Below are positions 34,813 through 44,413 of a stretch of 64,000 bases of DNA, one piece after another. Numbering within the stretch: the stretch's first letter is position 1; each line of letters opens with the position of its first letter. The translations under genes were made by a program, and so were the position numbers. The DNA comes from Bacteroidales bacterium. GTDB taxonomy: Bacteria > Bacteroidota > Bacteroidia > Bacteroidales > UBA6680. Where the stretch lies: NCBI GenBank assembly GCA_025210735.1, contig JAOARD010000069.1, positions 62,001 through 126,000 of the forward strand, given 5' to 3'. The notes beneath the pieces are model-generated. The model saw only the letters and a program-made list of their open reading frames with translations, was not told the DNA's origin and made no database searches.

Positions 34813-35835
34813 GTGAAGATTGATAAGTTAGATTTAGGGAAGAATCCGGTGCTTCTTGCACCAATGGAAGATATTACAGATCCATCGTTCAGATATATCT
34901 GCAAGCAGTTTGGTGCTGATATGATGTATACTGAGTTTATATCGTCAGATGGACTGATCAGAGATGGGAAAAAGAGCATAGCCAAGCTTGATATATTTGA
35001 TTATGAACGCCCTGTTGGTATTCAGATATATGGTAATGATGTAGACAGTATGGTAGAGGCAGCTAAAATGGTTGAGCAGGCTAATCCCGAAGTAATTGAT
35101 ATCAACTTTGGATGTCCGGTAAAAAAAATAGCAGGACGAGGTGCTGGTTCAGGAATATTTAAAAATATTCCGTTAATGATTGAGATAACCAAAAAGATAG
35201 TTGATGCTGTTGATCTTCCGGTTACTGTTAAAACCAGACTTGGATATGACGAAACCAATAAACCAATTGTAGAGGTTGCAGAACAACTTCAGGATTGCGG
35301 TATAAAGGCTCTTACAATACACGGGCGTACAAGGTCGCAAATGTATAAAGGCGAAGCAGACTGGACACTTATTGGTGATGTGAAGAATAACCAAAGAATG
35401 TTTATACCTATTATTGGTAATGGCGATATTACTACCCCTGAACAGGCAAAAGAGAAATTTGACAGATATGGAGTAGATGCTATTATGATTGGTCGCGGAG
35501 CAGTTGGAAGACCATGGATATTCAGGGATGTAAAAACATATTTAGATACAGGAGAGATACCTCCACCACTTTCGGTTCAGGAGAAAGTTGAACTTGCAAA
35601 GTTACATCTTACAAAATCTATAGAGCGTAAAGGTGACAGAACAGGGATATTTGAGATGCGCAGACACTTTTCGACCTACTTTAAAGGTTTGCCTAATTTT
35701 AAAGAGACAAGGCTAAAGCTTGTTACAGAAAAAGATCCGGATATTCTTGTTGAAATTTTAAACGGAGTTACAGAACGATATAAAGATTTTCCGCAAAATC
35801 ATGAAGAGGGGAAGTCTGCATATTTCAAATATTAA
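34813..35835 (+). CDS. dusB: tRNA-dihydrouridine synthase
   Basis: A 340-residue FMN-dependent TIM-barrel reductase of U to dihydrouridine in tRNA. It shows LLAPMEDITDPSFR, INFGCPVKKIAGRGAGSG with the conserved Cys101, TVKTRLGYDE, LTIHGRTRSQMYKG and the phosphate-binding IGNGDI and MIGRGAVGRPWIF. The start codon is GTG at 34813, chosen because the first residues MKIDKLDLG align with family N-termini and the promoter is just upstream. It ends before a strong terminator. Confidence 0.95.
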   Translation: MKIDKLDLGKNPVLLAPMEDITDPSFRYICKQFGADMMYTEFISSDGLIRDGKKSIAKLDIFDYERPVGIQIYGNDVDSMVEAAKMVEQANPEVIDINFGCPVKKIAGRGAGSGIFKNIPLMIEITKKIVDAVDLPVTVKTRLGYDETNKPIVEVAEQLQDCGIKALTIHGRTRSQMYKGEADWTLIGDVKNNQRMFIPIIGNGDITTPEQAKEKFDRYGVDAIMIGRGAVGRPWIFRDVKTYLDTGEIPPPLSVQEKVELAKLHLTKSIERKGDRTGIFEMRRHFSTYFKGLPNFKETRLKLVTEKDPDILVEILNGVTERYKDFPQNHEEGKSAYFKY

Positions 35836-35883
35836 TATCAATAAATAAATAGGGATACTAAAACAGGATTCTGTCATATTTTT

Positions 35884-35938
35884 ACTATTTTCATGTGTTT
35901 ATACATAGTATCTGTTTTACACATGAAAATAGTTTTTT
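35884..35938 (+). terminator. long-stem terminator after dusB
   Basis: ACTATTTTCATGTGT (35884-35898) pairs perfectly over 15 bases with ACACATGAAAATAGT (35919-35933) around a 20-base loop, followed by a T run. It lies about 50 bases after the dusB stop. The rest of the gap up to 36031 shows nothing. Confidence 0.8.
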
Positions 35939-36031
35939 ACTGTTTTATGGGTGAAAATAAAAATTCTCTCATAATACATCTCATGTATAAAATAGCAAAC
36001 AAATAGCTTTAAGTTATACATACTTCAGTTT

Positions 36032-37327
36032 ATGATAGAACATATTCACATACCCAAAATCCAGAATGCTGATTTAAAAGATAAGGTTGTACTTGTACGT
36101 GTAGACCATAATGTTGTTAAGAAAGGGGTAATTTATGATCCTTACAGAATTGATGCAACAATTGGTACACTATACCATATTAATGCTAAGGGAGGTAAAA
36201 TAATTCTTATGTCGCATGTTGGCAGACCAAAGGATAAAAAAAGTGGTAAAATAGCTATTAATGAACATACCTCAGTAGAACCAATAGTTGAGTACCTTGA
36301 GAATAAACTGCATATAAATATTAAAATCCCTGATTTTTACAGAGATCCTGAGAAAGGATATCTGGGAATAGAGACCTCAGTAAATCATCTTATAAAGGAA
36401 CTTAAGTCAGATAAAATTGATTGTATATACCTGCCAAATACGCGTTGGTTTTTTGGTGAAGAATCGTCAGATGAAGATTCAGACAGATTTGCCAGACAGT
36501 TAGCGGGGTTGGCAGATGTGTTTGTTAACGATGCATTTGGGTCGTGGCAACCACATACCTCAACAACAGGAGTTAATAAATATCTTCCGTCGTACGCAGG
36601 ATTTCTTATGCAGCGAGAGATTGACAACCTTGACAGAATATACAATCCAAAGAGACCATTTGTAGCTGTTGTTGCGGGCTCAAAATTTGATACAAAGATA
36701 GAGCCTCTCTATTCACTGCTTGAGAAAGCAGATAATCTTGTATTAGGAGGTGTAATATATAATGCATATCTGTGTGCAAAGTATGGTATATCAATAAAGG
36801 GAGTATCTGAAGAGGATACCAGACTTGCTGCTGAGTTTGTTGAGAAGTGTAAGAACTTTCCGGGAAAACTGATAGAGCTGCCATATATAATAGAATCTGA
36901 TACAATAGAGGGCAAAGTTGAAAACCAGTTCAGGGTCAGAGATATCAGGTATCTGGAAAAAGGACAGGAACTGAACTATGTACTTGATATCTCGTCACGA
37001 TCGTTTGAAGAGGAATCAGTTAAAAAGATATTTTCTGAGGCACATATGATATTTGTAAATGCGGTTATGGGGCTAACACCACATTTTAATGAAGGCACCT
37101 TATCGCTTGATCAGCTTATTGATACCAATAGTAATGCTGTAAAACTATATGGCGGAGGTGATACCATGCAAGAACTTAAGCGCTTGTTGCCGGGTCTTTA
37201 CATAGTAGCACTTGATAGTCCATCGTATTATATTTTTACCGGAGGTGGTGCTGTTCTTAAGGCCATACAAGAAGATAGTGTTAAAGGGTTAGCTCCTGTA
37301 AAGGCGCTGCTTGGGAATAATAATTAA
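36032..37327 (+). CDS. pgk: phosphoglycerate kinase, divergent form
   Basis: A 431-residue enzyme of the phosphoglycerate kinase fold. Landmarks are VLVRVDHNV, LMSHVGRPK, FVNDAFGSW, ASYAGFL-like SYAGFLMQREI, VAVVAGSKFDTKIE, LYGGGDTMQEL and FTGGGAVLKAI. Several differ from the usual consensus: RVDFN reads RVDHN, AFGxAHRxHAS reads AFGSWQPHTS, and GGGDSV reads GGGDTM. It is about 30 residues longer than typical. It may be a second, specialised paralogue rather than the glycolytic enzyme; no other glycolysis gene is nearby. Confidence 0.82.
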   Translation: MIEHIHIPKIQNADLKDKVVLVRVDHNVVKKGVIYDPYRIDATIGTLYHINAKGGKIILMSHVGRPKDKKSGKIAINEHTSVEPIVEYLENKLHINIKIPDFYRDPEKGYLGIETSVNHLIKELKSDKIDCIYLPNTRWFFGEESSDEDSDRFARQLAGLADVFVNDAFGSWQPHTSTTGVNKYLPSYAGFLMQREIDNLDRIYNPKRPFVAVVAGSKFDTKIEPLYSLLEKADNLVLGGVIYNAYLCAKYGISIKGVSEEDTRLAAEFVEKCKNFPGKLIELPYIIESDTIEGKVENQFRVRDIRYLEKGQELNYVLDISSRSFEEESVKKIFSEAHMIFVNAVMGLTPHFNEGTLSLDQLIDTNSNAVKLYGGGDTMQELKRLLPGLYIVALDSPSYYIFTGGGAVLKAIQEDSVKGLAPVKALLGNNN

Positions 37328-37390
37328 TGTTTTTAATTAATTCTTTTTTTCAACTAAGCTAAAGTTGTATTTTAGAAAAAAAATAGACAA

Positions 37391-40300
37391 ATGGGTGAAT
37401 CAGTACTAAATGCGTTAATGCAACTTTTTGCTATAATTGCTAATGTGAATCCGGAAGGAGTCTCAGCAAAAGGTCGTAGTATTGTTGAAACCTATCTGCG
37501 CAACCATGTAAATGCCAAGTTAATAAAAGATTATCTTCTGTTGTTTGATAATTATCGCGATTTCTACAAACGAAACCTAAAATCGTTTTGGCGTATTGAG
37601 GATGATCAGGCAAGTTACCAGCAGGCATATAAAATATGTAAGCAGATTAATAAATCGCTTCATAAAAATGAGAGGATAATTGTATTTCTGCGTCTTCTGG
37701 AGTTTGTAAACGAAGATGAGATTGTAACACCACAGGAGTACAAATTTATAGATACTGTATCACAGGCATTTAATATCAACGAGAAAGAATTTGATCTTGT
37801 AAGACGATTTGTTTTTAGTCCGGATGAGCTGGATAAGGAGAAAAAGAGTGTTCTGATATATCATGGTCAGTTAGATGATGAAATTGAAGAGCTTGAGGGT
37901 GCTTGGATTGAGAGGAACAAACCTGATCATCTTAAAGATAACACAAGAATAAAGCTCGATGGATTTGATGGCAAATTGCTTATTATACATATTGCCAGTA
38001 TAAATAATTTCTTCCTCAGATTTTATGGAGATGATAATTTACAGATTGATGGAAACCCTATAGTTAACGATGTTACTTATGTTCTGAATAGTGGGTCGAT
38101 AATTAAGGGTGATAATATAGAATCAATATACTATAATAATATAGCATCTATACTTCTGAGAGACAGTAAGTCAAACAGAATTATATTTACCGGAAAAGAG
38201 ATATCGTTCAGGTTTAAAGGAACAAACAATGGTGTTAAACCTTTTAGCTTTAGCGAGGAGTCCGGACAGCTTATTGGTGTAATGGGAGGTAGTGGTGTTG
38301 GTAAATCTACACTGCTTAATGTGCTGAATGGTAATCTGTTTCCGGAGAAGGGACAGATACTTATAAATAATTACGATCTGCATAAAGATCACTTACACTT
38401 GCAGGGTATTATTGGTTTTGTACCGCAAGACGACCTGTTGTTTGAGGAGCTTACTGTATACCAAAATCTCTATTATAATGCAAAACTATGTTTTAGTAAT
38501 TATACCGAACAACAGATTGATGAGACAGTAGATAAGATTCTTAATGATCTGGATCTTGCCGATACCAGAGATTTACAGGTTGGTAACCCTCTTAATAAAA
38601 AGATAAGTGGAGGACAACGTAAGCGACTAAATATTGGTCTGGAGCTGATGCGTGAACCGTCAATACTGTTTATTGATGAGCCAACATCCGGTCTTTCATC
38701 ATCAGATTCAGAGAAAATTATAGATCTGCTTAAGAAGCAGACAGAGAAAGGCAAACTTGTTATTGCCAATATTCATCAACCATCGTCAAAGATATTTAAA
38801 CAGTTTGATAAACTGTGGATAATTGATAAGGGTGGTTATCCTATATATCAGGGGAATCCTATTGATGCCATTATATATTTTAAGAAGATGTGCACGCATG
38901 TTAATGCAGCAGAGAGTGAGTGCCCGTATTGCGGTACTGTTAACACCGAGCAGATTCTTGATATTATTGAGGCAAAAGAGGTTGATGAAGAGGGAACCTT
39001 TACAAAAGACAGAAAGATTATGCCACAGGAGTGGTATAATAAATATAAAGACAATATTGAGAGTAAACTTCATCCAAAATCTACAAAGAAGATTCTACCC
39101 CGAAACCCTTTTAATATTCCGGGAATACAGAAGCAGTTTGTAATATTTATGAAAAGAAATGTTTTGTCAAAGATAGCAAACAGGCAGTATATGCTTATAA
39201 ACTTTCTTGAGGCACCACTTCTTGGATTTATTTTGGCTTTCTTCTCAAAATATATAAAAGATACATATCTGTTTAGCGAGAACGATAACCTGCCTGCTTA
39301 TCTTCTTATGAGTGTTATTGTAGCACTATTTATGGGGCTAACAGTTAGTGCAGAGGAGATAATTAAAGACAGGAAGATACTTCAACGGGAATCGTTCCTG
39401 AACCTGAGTTGGTTCTCATATCTTAACTCTAAGATTTTTATACTCTTTCTTATATCGGCAATACAGACATTTACTTTTGTAGTAATAGGTAACCTTATAT
39501 TGGAGATTGATGGTATGCTGTTGTATTACTGGATTATACTGTTTACAACATCGGCTTTTGCCAATATGATAGGGCTTATTATATCATCAGGAATGACCTC
39601 TGTGGTAGCAATATATATACTTATACCATTCATTCTTGTTCCTCAGATACTATTGAGTGGAACTATTGTGCCGTTTGATAAGTTGAATAAATCTATATCT
39701 AATCCTAAGTACGTACCTATTGTTGGCGATATAATGGCATCAAGATGGGCATATGAGGCATTGGCTGTAGTTCAGTATAAAGAGAACAGATATGAGAAGT
39801 TGGTATTTAATTATGATCTGGAGATTAGTAAAACCTCATATAATAACTCATATCTTATTCCAAAAATTCAGCAAAAGCTTGAAAACTGTAACAGATACAT
39901 TAGCAATGTAGAGTATCAGGAATATATAACAGATCAACTAACATTGGTTAGAAATGAGATTATTAAACTTGCAGAAAAGACAGAACAGCCTCCATTTGAG
40001 TATATAGATCTGCTTACATATACAAACTATAATGCAGTTGTAATGCAAGAGGCTATTGACTATCTGAATTTTATAAAGCTTCAGTTTACAGAGCAGTCTC
40101 GAATGTTTAGCAGAAAGAGAGATTCTGTTTTTAACAACCTTACAGACTCTTTAGGACGATCAGGTATACTTGCATTTAAACAGAAGTATCATAACAATGC
40201 TCTTACTAACTGGGTTCTTGACCGTACATCGGTTGATAAAATTATAGAAACAGATAGCGAGTTAATACAGAAAAAGGATCCTATATATAAGATGCCGGAG

Positions 40301-40492
40301 AGCAATTTTGGTAGAGCTCATTTTTATGCACCATATAAACAGTTTAATGGTGAATTAATTGATACTGTATGGTTTAATGTGTTTGTTATATGGTTAGGTT
40401 CGTTTATTGCATATATAGTTCTGCTACTTGATTTGTTCAAAGGAATTATTAATTATTTTACGCGTCTTAAACTTAGAAAAAACAGAGGTTAA
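37391..40492 (+). CDS. ABC transporter fusion: TerB-like N-terminus, ATPase and ABC-2 permease
   Basis: A 1033-residue protein. The first 150 residues are acidic-helical and resemble a TerB tellurite-resistance domain; about 170-270 looks like an FHA-like beta domain. The ATPase follows with Walker A GGSGVGKST near residue 300, signature KKISGGQRKR near 405 and Walker B ILFIDEPTSGL near 430, in ABCG-like style. Transmembrane helices occupy about 585-800, and a last one lies near 995. The insert 800-990 is charged. Substrate unknown. It is followed by the transglycosylase gene after two bases, suggesting an envelope role. Confidence 0.82.
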   Translation: MGESVLNALMQLFAIIANVNPEGVSAKGRSIVETYLRNHVNAKLIKDYLLLFDNYRDFYKRNLKSFWRIEDDQASYQQAYKICKQINKSLHKNERIIVFLRLLEFVNEDEIVTPQEYKFIDTVSQAFNINEKEFDLVRRFVFSPDELDKEKKSVLIYHGQLDDEIEELEGAWIERNKPDHLKDNTRIKLDGFDGKLLIIHIASINNFFLRFYGDDNLQIDGNPIVNDVTYVLNSGSIIKGDNIESIYYNNIASILLRDSKSNRIIFTGKEISFRFKGTNNGVKPFSFSEESGQLIGVMGGSGVGKSTLLNVLNGNLFPEKGQILINNYDLHKDHLHLQGIIGFVPQDDLLFEELTVYQNLYYNAKLCFSNYTEQQIDETVDKILNDLDLADTRDLQVGNPLNKKISGGQRKRLNIGLELMREPSILFIDEPTSGLSSSDSEKIIDLLKKQTEKGKLVIANIHQPSSKIFKQFDKLWIIDKGGYPIYQGNPIDAIIYFKKMCTHVNAAESECPYCGTVNTEQILDIIEAKEVDEEGTFTKDRKIMPQEWYNKYKDNIESKLHPKSTKKILPRNPFNIPGIQKQFVIFMKRNVLSKIANRQYMLINFLEAPLLGFILAFFSKYIKDTYLFSENDNLPAYLLMSVIVALFMGLTVSAEEIIKDRKILQRESFLNLSWFSYLNSKIFILFLISAIQTFTFVVIGNLILEIDGMLLYYWIILFTTSAFANMIGLIISSGMTSVVAIYILIPFILVPQILLSGTIVPFDKLNKSISNPKYVPIVGDIMASRWAYEALAVVQYKENRYEKLVFNYDLEISKTSYNNSYLIPKIQQKLENCNRYISNVEYQEYITDQLTLVRNEIIKLAEKTEQPPFEYIDLLTYTNYNAVVMQEAIDYLNFIKLQFTEQSRMFSRKRDSVFNNLTDSLGRSGILAFKQKYHNNALTNWVLDRTSVDKIIETDSELIQKKDPIYKMPESNFGRAHFYAPYKQFNGELIDTVWFNVFVIWLGSFIAYIVLLLDLFKGIINYFTRLKLRKNRG

Positions 40493-40494
40493 TC

Positions 40495-41748
40495 TTGAAT
40501 AAACTATGTAATATATACAACTACCTGAGACTTATTCTCTGTGTATTGATATTTAATATATACAGTATTGCTATATATGCTCAGGCACCAGTATTCGCTG
40601 ATGCAAGTGATGTTAAAGCAATAGATAGTATGATCACCAGTTTTTATTCTGGTCAGTATACAAATAACCTCTATGCACCATGGTTAATGAAAAGCCATAG
40701 TGCTGTAATTAATGGCAACGAGAACCTTAGAAATGAGATTGATCTTGTACAGTTAGATGCTCAAACGCAACTTAATCTGGTTTATAATGAAGATGTAGAG
40801 CGATATATTCAGTTATTCAGAGATCATAGAGAGAAGCATTTTGAGGTAATTAAAAACCGAACCTTCTACTATTTTCCTCTGTTTGAGCAGATGCTTGATA
40901 AATATAATATACCTCTTGAGCTTAAATATCTTAGTGTAATTGAATCGGCACTTAATCCGGTTGCCAGATCAAAATCGGGCGCTGTTGGTTTATGGCAATT
41001 TAAGATTAATACAGCCCGTATTGTCGGGCTTAATATAGATTCGAATATTGATGAACGCAGAGACGTGTATAAATCAACTGAGGCAGCCTGTAAATATCTG
41101 AGCTTTTTACACAGAACGTTTAATGATTGGGAGTTGGCTGTTGCTGCTTATAACTGTGGTCCTGGAGAGATGAAAAAGGCAATATTACGTGCCGGAGGGA
41201 GTAGAGATTACTGGTATGTAAGACAGTATTTGCCTGAACAGACACAGAACTATTTGCCATCGCTTATTGCTACAATATATGTGTTAAATAAAACCACCAG
41301 CTATAAGATTGATCCTAAGGAGTATGGTTTTCCTCTTTTTGCAACAGATACATTTCTGTTGCACCAACCGGTAACATTTAGCCATATTGAGCAATCGTCA
41401 GGAACGCCGGTTGATATTATAAAAAAGCTTAATCCAAGCTATCTGAATAATTTTATTCCCGCCTCAAAATCAGGAAATGTTCTTATACTTCCAAGTGAGA
41501 ACACAGAGCAGTATATTATTAATGAGAATATTTATAGTCAGGAGAACAAAACAAGAAATATTAGAATAACTCATACGGTCAGATCCGGCGAGTCATTTAA
41601 TAAATTAGCAATAATTTATGATTGCACCCTTGATGATATACTGAATTGGAACAATCTTTGTAGTACACAACTCCGATTAAATGATAAACTGGAAATATGG
41701 ATTACGCCTGATAAATTTCAGGAGTTAAGATCAAACTCTTATCATTAA
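40495..41748 (+). CDS. membrane-associated lytic murein transglycosylase (MltD-like) with LysM
   Basis: A 417-residue protein. Start is TTG at 40495, two bases after the ABC gene; it is chosen because the next residues form a signal peptide (LRLILCVLIFNIYSIAIYA) and no ATG precedes the mature domain. The SLT domain has Glu150 in SVIESALNPVARS followed by SGAVGLWQF, and AAYNCGPGEM, typical of family 1 transglycosylases. A LysM motif is at about 363-405 (VRSGESFNKLAIIYDCTLDDIL). It cleaves peptidoglycan in the periplasm. Confidence 0.9.
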   Translation: MNKLCNIYNYLRLILCVLIFNIYSIAIYAQAPVFADASDVKAIDSMITSFYSGQYTNNLYAPWLMKSHSAVINGNENLRNEIDLVQLDAQTQLNLVYNEDVERYIQLFRDHREKHFEVIKNRTFYYFPLFEQMLDKYNIPLELKYLSVIESALNPVARSKSGAVGLWQFKINTARIVGLNIDSNIDERRDVYKSTEAACKYLSFLHRTFNDWELAVAAYNCGPGEMKKAILRAGGSRDYWYVRQYLPEQTQNYLPSLIATIYVLNKTTSYKIDPKEYGFPLFATDTFLLHQPVTFSHIEQSSGTPVDIIKKLNPSYLNNFIPASKSGNVLILPSENTEQYIINENIYSQENKTRNIRITHTVRSGESFNKLAIIYDCTLDDILNWNNLCSTQLRLNDKLEIWITPDKFQELRSNSYH

Positions 41749-41795
41749 TTATATTGTTGATTAACACGTAAATAAAACAAAATATACACGAACTT

Positions 41796-42803
41796 ATGAA
41801 AAAATACATAGTATTTATTGTGCTTTCCGTTGTGATCTTCTCATGTAAACCAGGAGACAGACGCAAATCTCTTTTACCAAATCCAACTGGTAAAGCAGGA
41901 GAGATTACTGTAATAATGAATCAAGAAAAATATAAAGGCGAAACAGGTATTGCTCTGCAGAAAGTTATGATGAGTGAATATCCGGCTCTTCCACAATCTG
42001 AGCCTATGTTTAACCTTATAAACCTTCCTCACGAGTCGTTTAGCAGTCTGTCTAAGCGTTTCAGAAATATAATTGTTGTTAAAAAAGGAAACAGTAATAA
42101 AAACGAGATACTTGTTCGTAAAGATGTTTGGGCATCGCCGCAAACCGTAGTATATATCTCAGGTAAAACATACCCTGAGATCAGAGATGTTATAAAGAAG
42201 AATAAAACAAAGCTGACTTCTGTTTTTGAAAGTGCTGAGTATGATATAATGCTTAACTATAATGAAAAGCATGCAAAAAGGAGTATTAAGAGCCGACTTA
42301 AGAAAAAGTTTAATATTAACCTGAATGTTCCTCCGGGATATGATATAGATGTTGATTCAACAAACTTTGTTTGGATTGCAAACGAGACTCCTCGCACAAG
42401 TCAGGGAATATTTATTTATACATACCCATATACAAGTCAGGATATGTTCTCTGTAAACAAGATAGTTGAGAAGAGAAATAAGATGCTTAAGAAGTATGTA
42501 GAGGGTCCTTCGGCAGGTAGTTATATGACAACGGAGACTCTTTTTCCACCACTAGAGAGCTCATACTATAAAGACAGTACCTATGTTTATGAGCTTAGAG
42601 GCCTTTGGAAAGTGGAGAATGACTTTATGGGCGGACCATTTATCAGTTACTCTATATACGATGCTGAAAGATCAAGAATTATTGCTCTTGAAGGATACGT
42701 TTATGCAGGTAAACTAAATAAAAGAAACTATCTTCGTCAGGTTGATGCTGTATTAAGATCAGTTAAAATAGTTAATGATGAGCCTGAGGGAGATAAACAA
42801 TAA
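41796..42803 (+). CDS. DUF4837 family lipoprotein
   Basis: A 335-residue lipoprotein; Cys17 in VVIFSCKPG is the lipobox cysteine. The N-terminal mature part (GEITVIMNQEKYKGETG) and FNLINLPHESFSSL match the DUF4837 family, which is common in Bacteroidales and of unknown function. It overlaps the next gene by 29 bases (42775-42803). It sits 47 bases after the transglycosylase, so a cell-envelope role is likely. Confidence 0.85.
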   Translation: MKKYIVFIVLSVVIFSCKPGDRRKSLLPNPTGKAGEITVIMNQEKYKGETGIALQKVMMSEYPALPQSEPMFNLINLPHESFSSLSKRFRNIIVVKKGNSNKNEILVRKDVWASPQTVVYISGKTYPEIRDVIKKNKTKLTSVFESAEYDIMLNYNEKHAKRSIKSRLKKKFNINLNVPPGYDIDVDSTNFVWIANETPRTSQGIFIYTYPYTSQDMFSVNKIVEKRNKMLKKYVEGPSAGSYMTTETLFPPLESSYYKDSTYVYELRGLWKVENDFMGGPFISYSIYDAERSRIIALEGYVYAGKLNKRNYLRQVDAVLRSVKIVNDEPEGDKQ

Positions 42804-43146
42804 CCTAGAAAAATATAAGAATAACGAAGAGATAATTCACCAGACAGCCCGTCAGATAATAAAAGATTTCGGGCTGTTTGGTCTTGAAGTAACATTCTCA
42901 GGAGATATTCCTACTGCATATGATGAGTTGCACTCTCAGTTGTGTGCACATTTGGAATATCTTACAACAAACAACAGCGAGAAACTATTTGCATTACTGT
43001 ATCATATTGATGTAAGTGAAAGTTTCTTTAAAAAAACAGACCTTCCGCAAGAGGCCACTTCGGCAAATGAGTATCTGGGACATCTGATAATAAAACGCGA
43101 GCTAACAAAGGTTGTGATACGTAACTATTTTAAGTACAATACTTAG
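42775..43146 (+). CDS. small conserved protein of unknown function
   Basis: A 123-residue acidic protein that starts inside the end of the DUF4837 gene (ATG ATG at 42775). It is soluble, predominantly helical and has the segment RQIIKDFGLFGLEVTFSGD and HLEYLTTNN. I do not recognise it. Tight overlap suggests that it is cotranslated with the lipoprotein. The next 164 bases to 43310 show no gene. Confidence 0.65.
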   Translation: MMSLREINNNLEKYKNNEEIIHQTARQIIKDFGLFGLEVTFSGDIPTAYDELHSQLCAHLEYLTTNNSEKLFALLYHIDVSESFFKKTDLPQEATSANEYLGHLIIKRELTKVVIRNYFKYNT

Positions 43147-43310
43147 TTATTATCATAAGTTAAAGTATCGTTTTAAAATACCATTAAAATTTGTATTTCT
43201 CGTCTATCAGGATTATTTTACATAACAGTATAATCTGCAAACTATTGTTAAATCATAAACATGTTAATTTAGATTAAACAATGTGTTAGCTTTTGTAAAG
43301 TATTGATATA

Positions 43311-43904
43311 ATGAGTAATCAGAGTTCTAAAGATTTAAATAAAGAACACTTAATTGATGTTGCACGCGATGTTTTTGCGCGTTTTGGATATAAAAAAACA
43401 ACAGTAGATGATATAGCACAAAAGGCAGGTAAGGCAAAAAGTTCACTCTACTACTACTTTAAAAGCAAAGAAGATATATTTATTGCAGTTCTGGAAAAGG
43501 AGGCAACAATATTACGGTCAAAGATTGTAAATGCACTGGTTAATATATCAAATCCGGCAGACCAATTACGTACATATATTATTACCCGTATGGTTGAACT
43601 CAAGAACCTGCCAAATGTACATGTTGCGCTTACAGAGGGATTTCTTCAGAGTGGGAATGTTGGGGTTGAGTTCAGAGAGGAGTATGACAGAAAAGAGGAA
43701 GAGTTTTTGAAGAATATATTACAGAAAGGAGCCTCTCAGAATATATTTGGTATTAACGATTCAGAATTTGGTGCAGTAGCATTAGCCTCGTCGCTTAAAG
43801 GAATGGAATATCTTTTATCAGTAAACGATAATCAGAGTATTAAAGAGAGGATATCTGCAATAACAGATATATTGTTGTACGGATTGGTAAAAAGAGGTAT
43901 GTAA
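43311..43904 (+). CDS. TetR/AcrR family transcriptional regulator
   Basis: A 197-residue regulator. The N-terminal helix-turn-helix spans about residues 15-60, with VFARFGYKKTTVDDIAQKAGKAKSSLYYYFKSKEDIF, the classic TetR pattern (quoted in parts: DDIAQKAG then SSLYYYFKSKED). The ligand domain is not recognisable. It is unrelated in detail to the efflux regulator at 53418-54038. Target unknown; it precedes a DUF2147 gene, which it may control. Confidence 0.93.
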   Translation: MSNQSSKDLNKEHLIDVARDVFARFGYKKTTVDDIAQKAGKAKSSLYYYFKSKEDIFIAVLEKEATILRSKIVNALVNISNPADQLRTYIITRMVELKNLPNVHVALTEGFLQSGNVGVEFREEYDRKEEEFLKNILQKGASQNIFGINDSEFGAVALASSLKGMEYLLSVNDNQSIKERISAITDILLYGLVKRGM

Positions 43905-43924
43905 ATTAATTTTATAAAACAGCT

Positions 43925-44380
43925 ATGAGAAGATATGTTATACTAATTGCACTGTTTTTTGTAACCTATTTTATAAGTAGTGCCGTATCGCCCGATAAAG
44001 TTATTGGCATATGGTATACAGCTACAAAAGATAGCAAAATTGAGATATACAAAAAAGGAGATAAATACTTTGGAAAGATAATCTGGGTAAGAGATTCTGT
44101 AATTAACGGTAAACCTACAACAGATATAAATAATCCGAATACAAACCTTAAGAACAGACCTGTAAAAGGACTGAATATATTAAAGGAGTTTGTGTTTGAT
44201 AATGACGATGATGAATGGGTTGATGGAAAGATATATGACCCACGAAGCGGATCTACTTATAGTTGTATGGTGTGGTTTGATTCAGACAACCACAATACAT
44301 TAATTATAAAAGGATACGTGGGAATATCGTTAATGGGAAAGAAGGTTAAGTGGACCAGAATAAAAAAAGATATTACATAG
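43925..44380 (+). CDS. DUF2147 domain-containing secreted protein
   Basis: A 151-residue protein with a signal peptide (about residues 1-20). The mature part starts SPDKVIGIWYTATKDSKIEIYK and includes GKIYDPRSGSTYS and GYVGISLMGKKVKWTR, the pattern of DUF2147, a small beta-barrel-like family with unknown role. It follows the TetR gene after 20 bases and ends in the hairpin shared with rpiB. Confidence 0.88.
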   Translation: MRRYVILIALFFVTYFISSAVSPDKVIGIWYTATKDSKIEIYKKGDKYFGKIIWVRDSVINGKPTTDINNPNTNLKNRPVKGLNILKEFVFDNDDDEWVDGKIYDPRSGSTYSCMVWFDSDNHNTLIIKGYVGISLMGKKVKWTRIKKDIT

Positions 44381-44406
44381 GCATTATTCAAATACCTATG
44401 TAATAT
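44361..44406 (-). terminator. terminator of rpiB, hairpin shared by convergent genes
   Basis: ATATTACATAGG (44370-44381) pairs with CCTATGTAATAT (44395-44406). On the minus strand it is followed by a T-run (44369-44362), so it works best for rpiB. It overlaps the DUF2147 stop on the plus strand. Confidence 0.7.
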
Positions 44407-44413
44407 TATAGAT

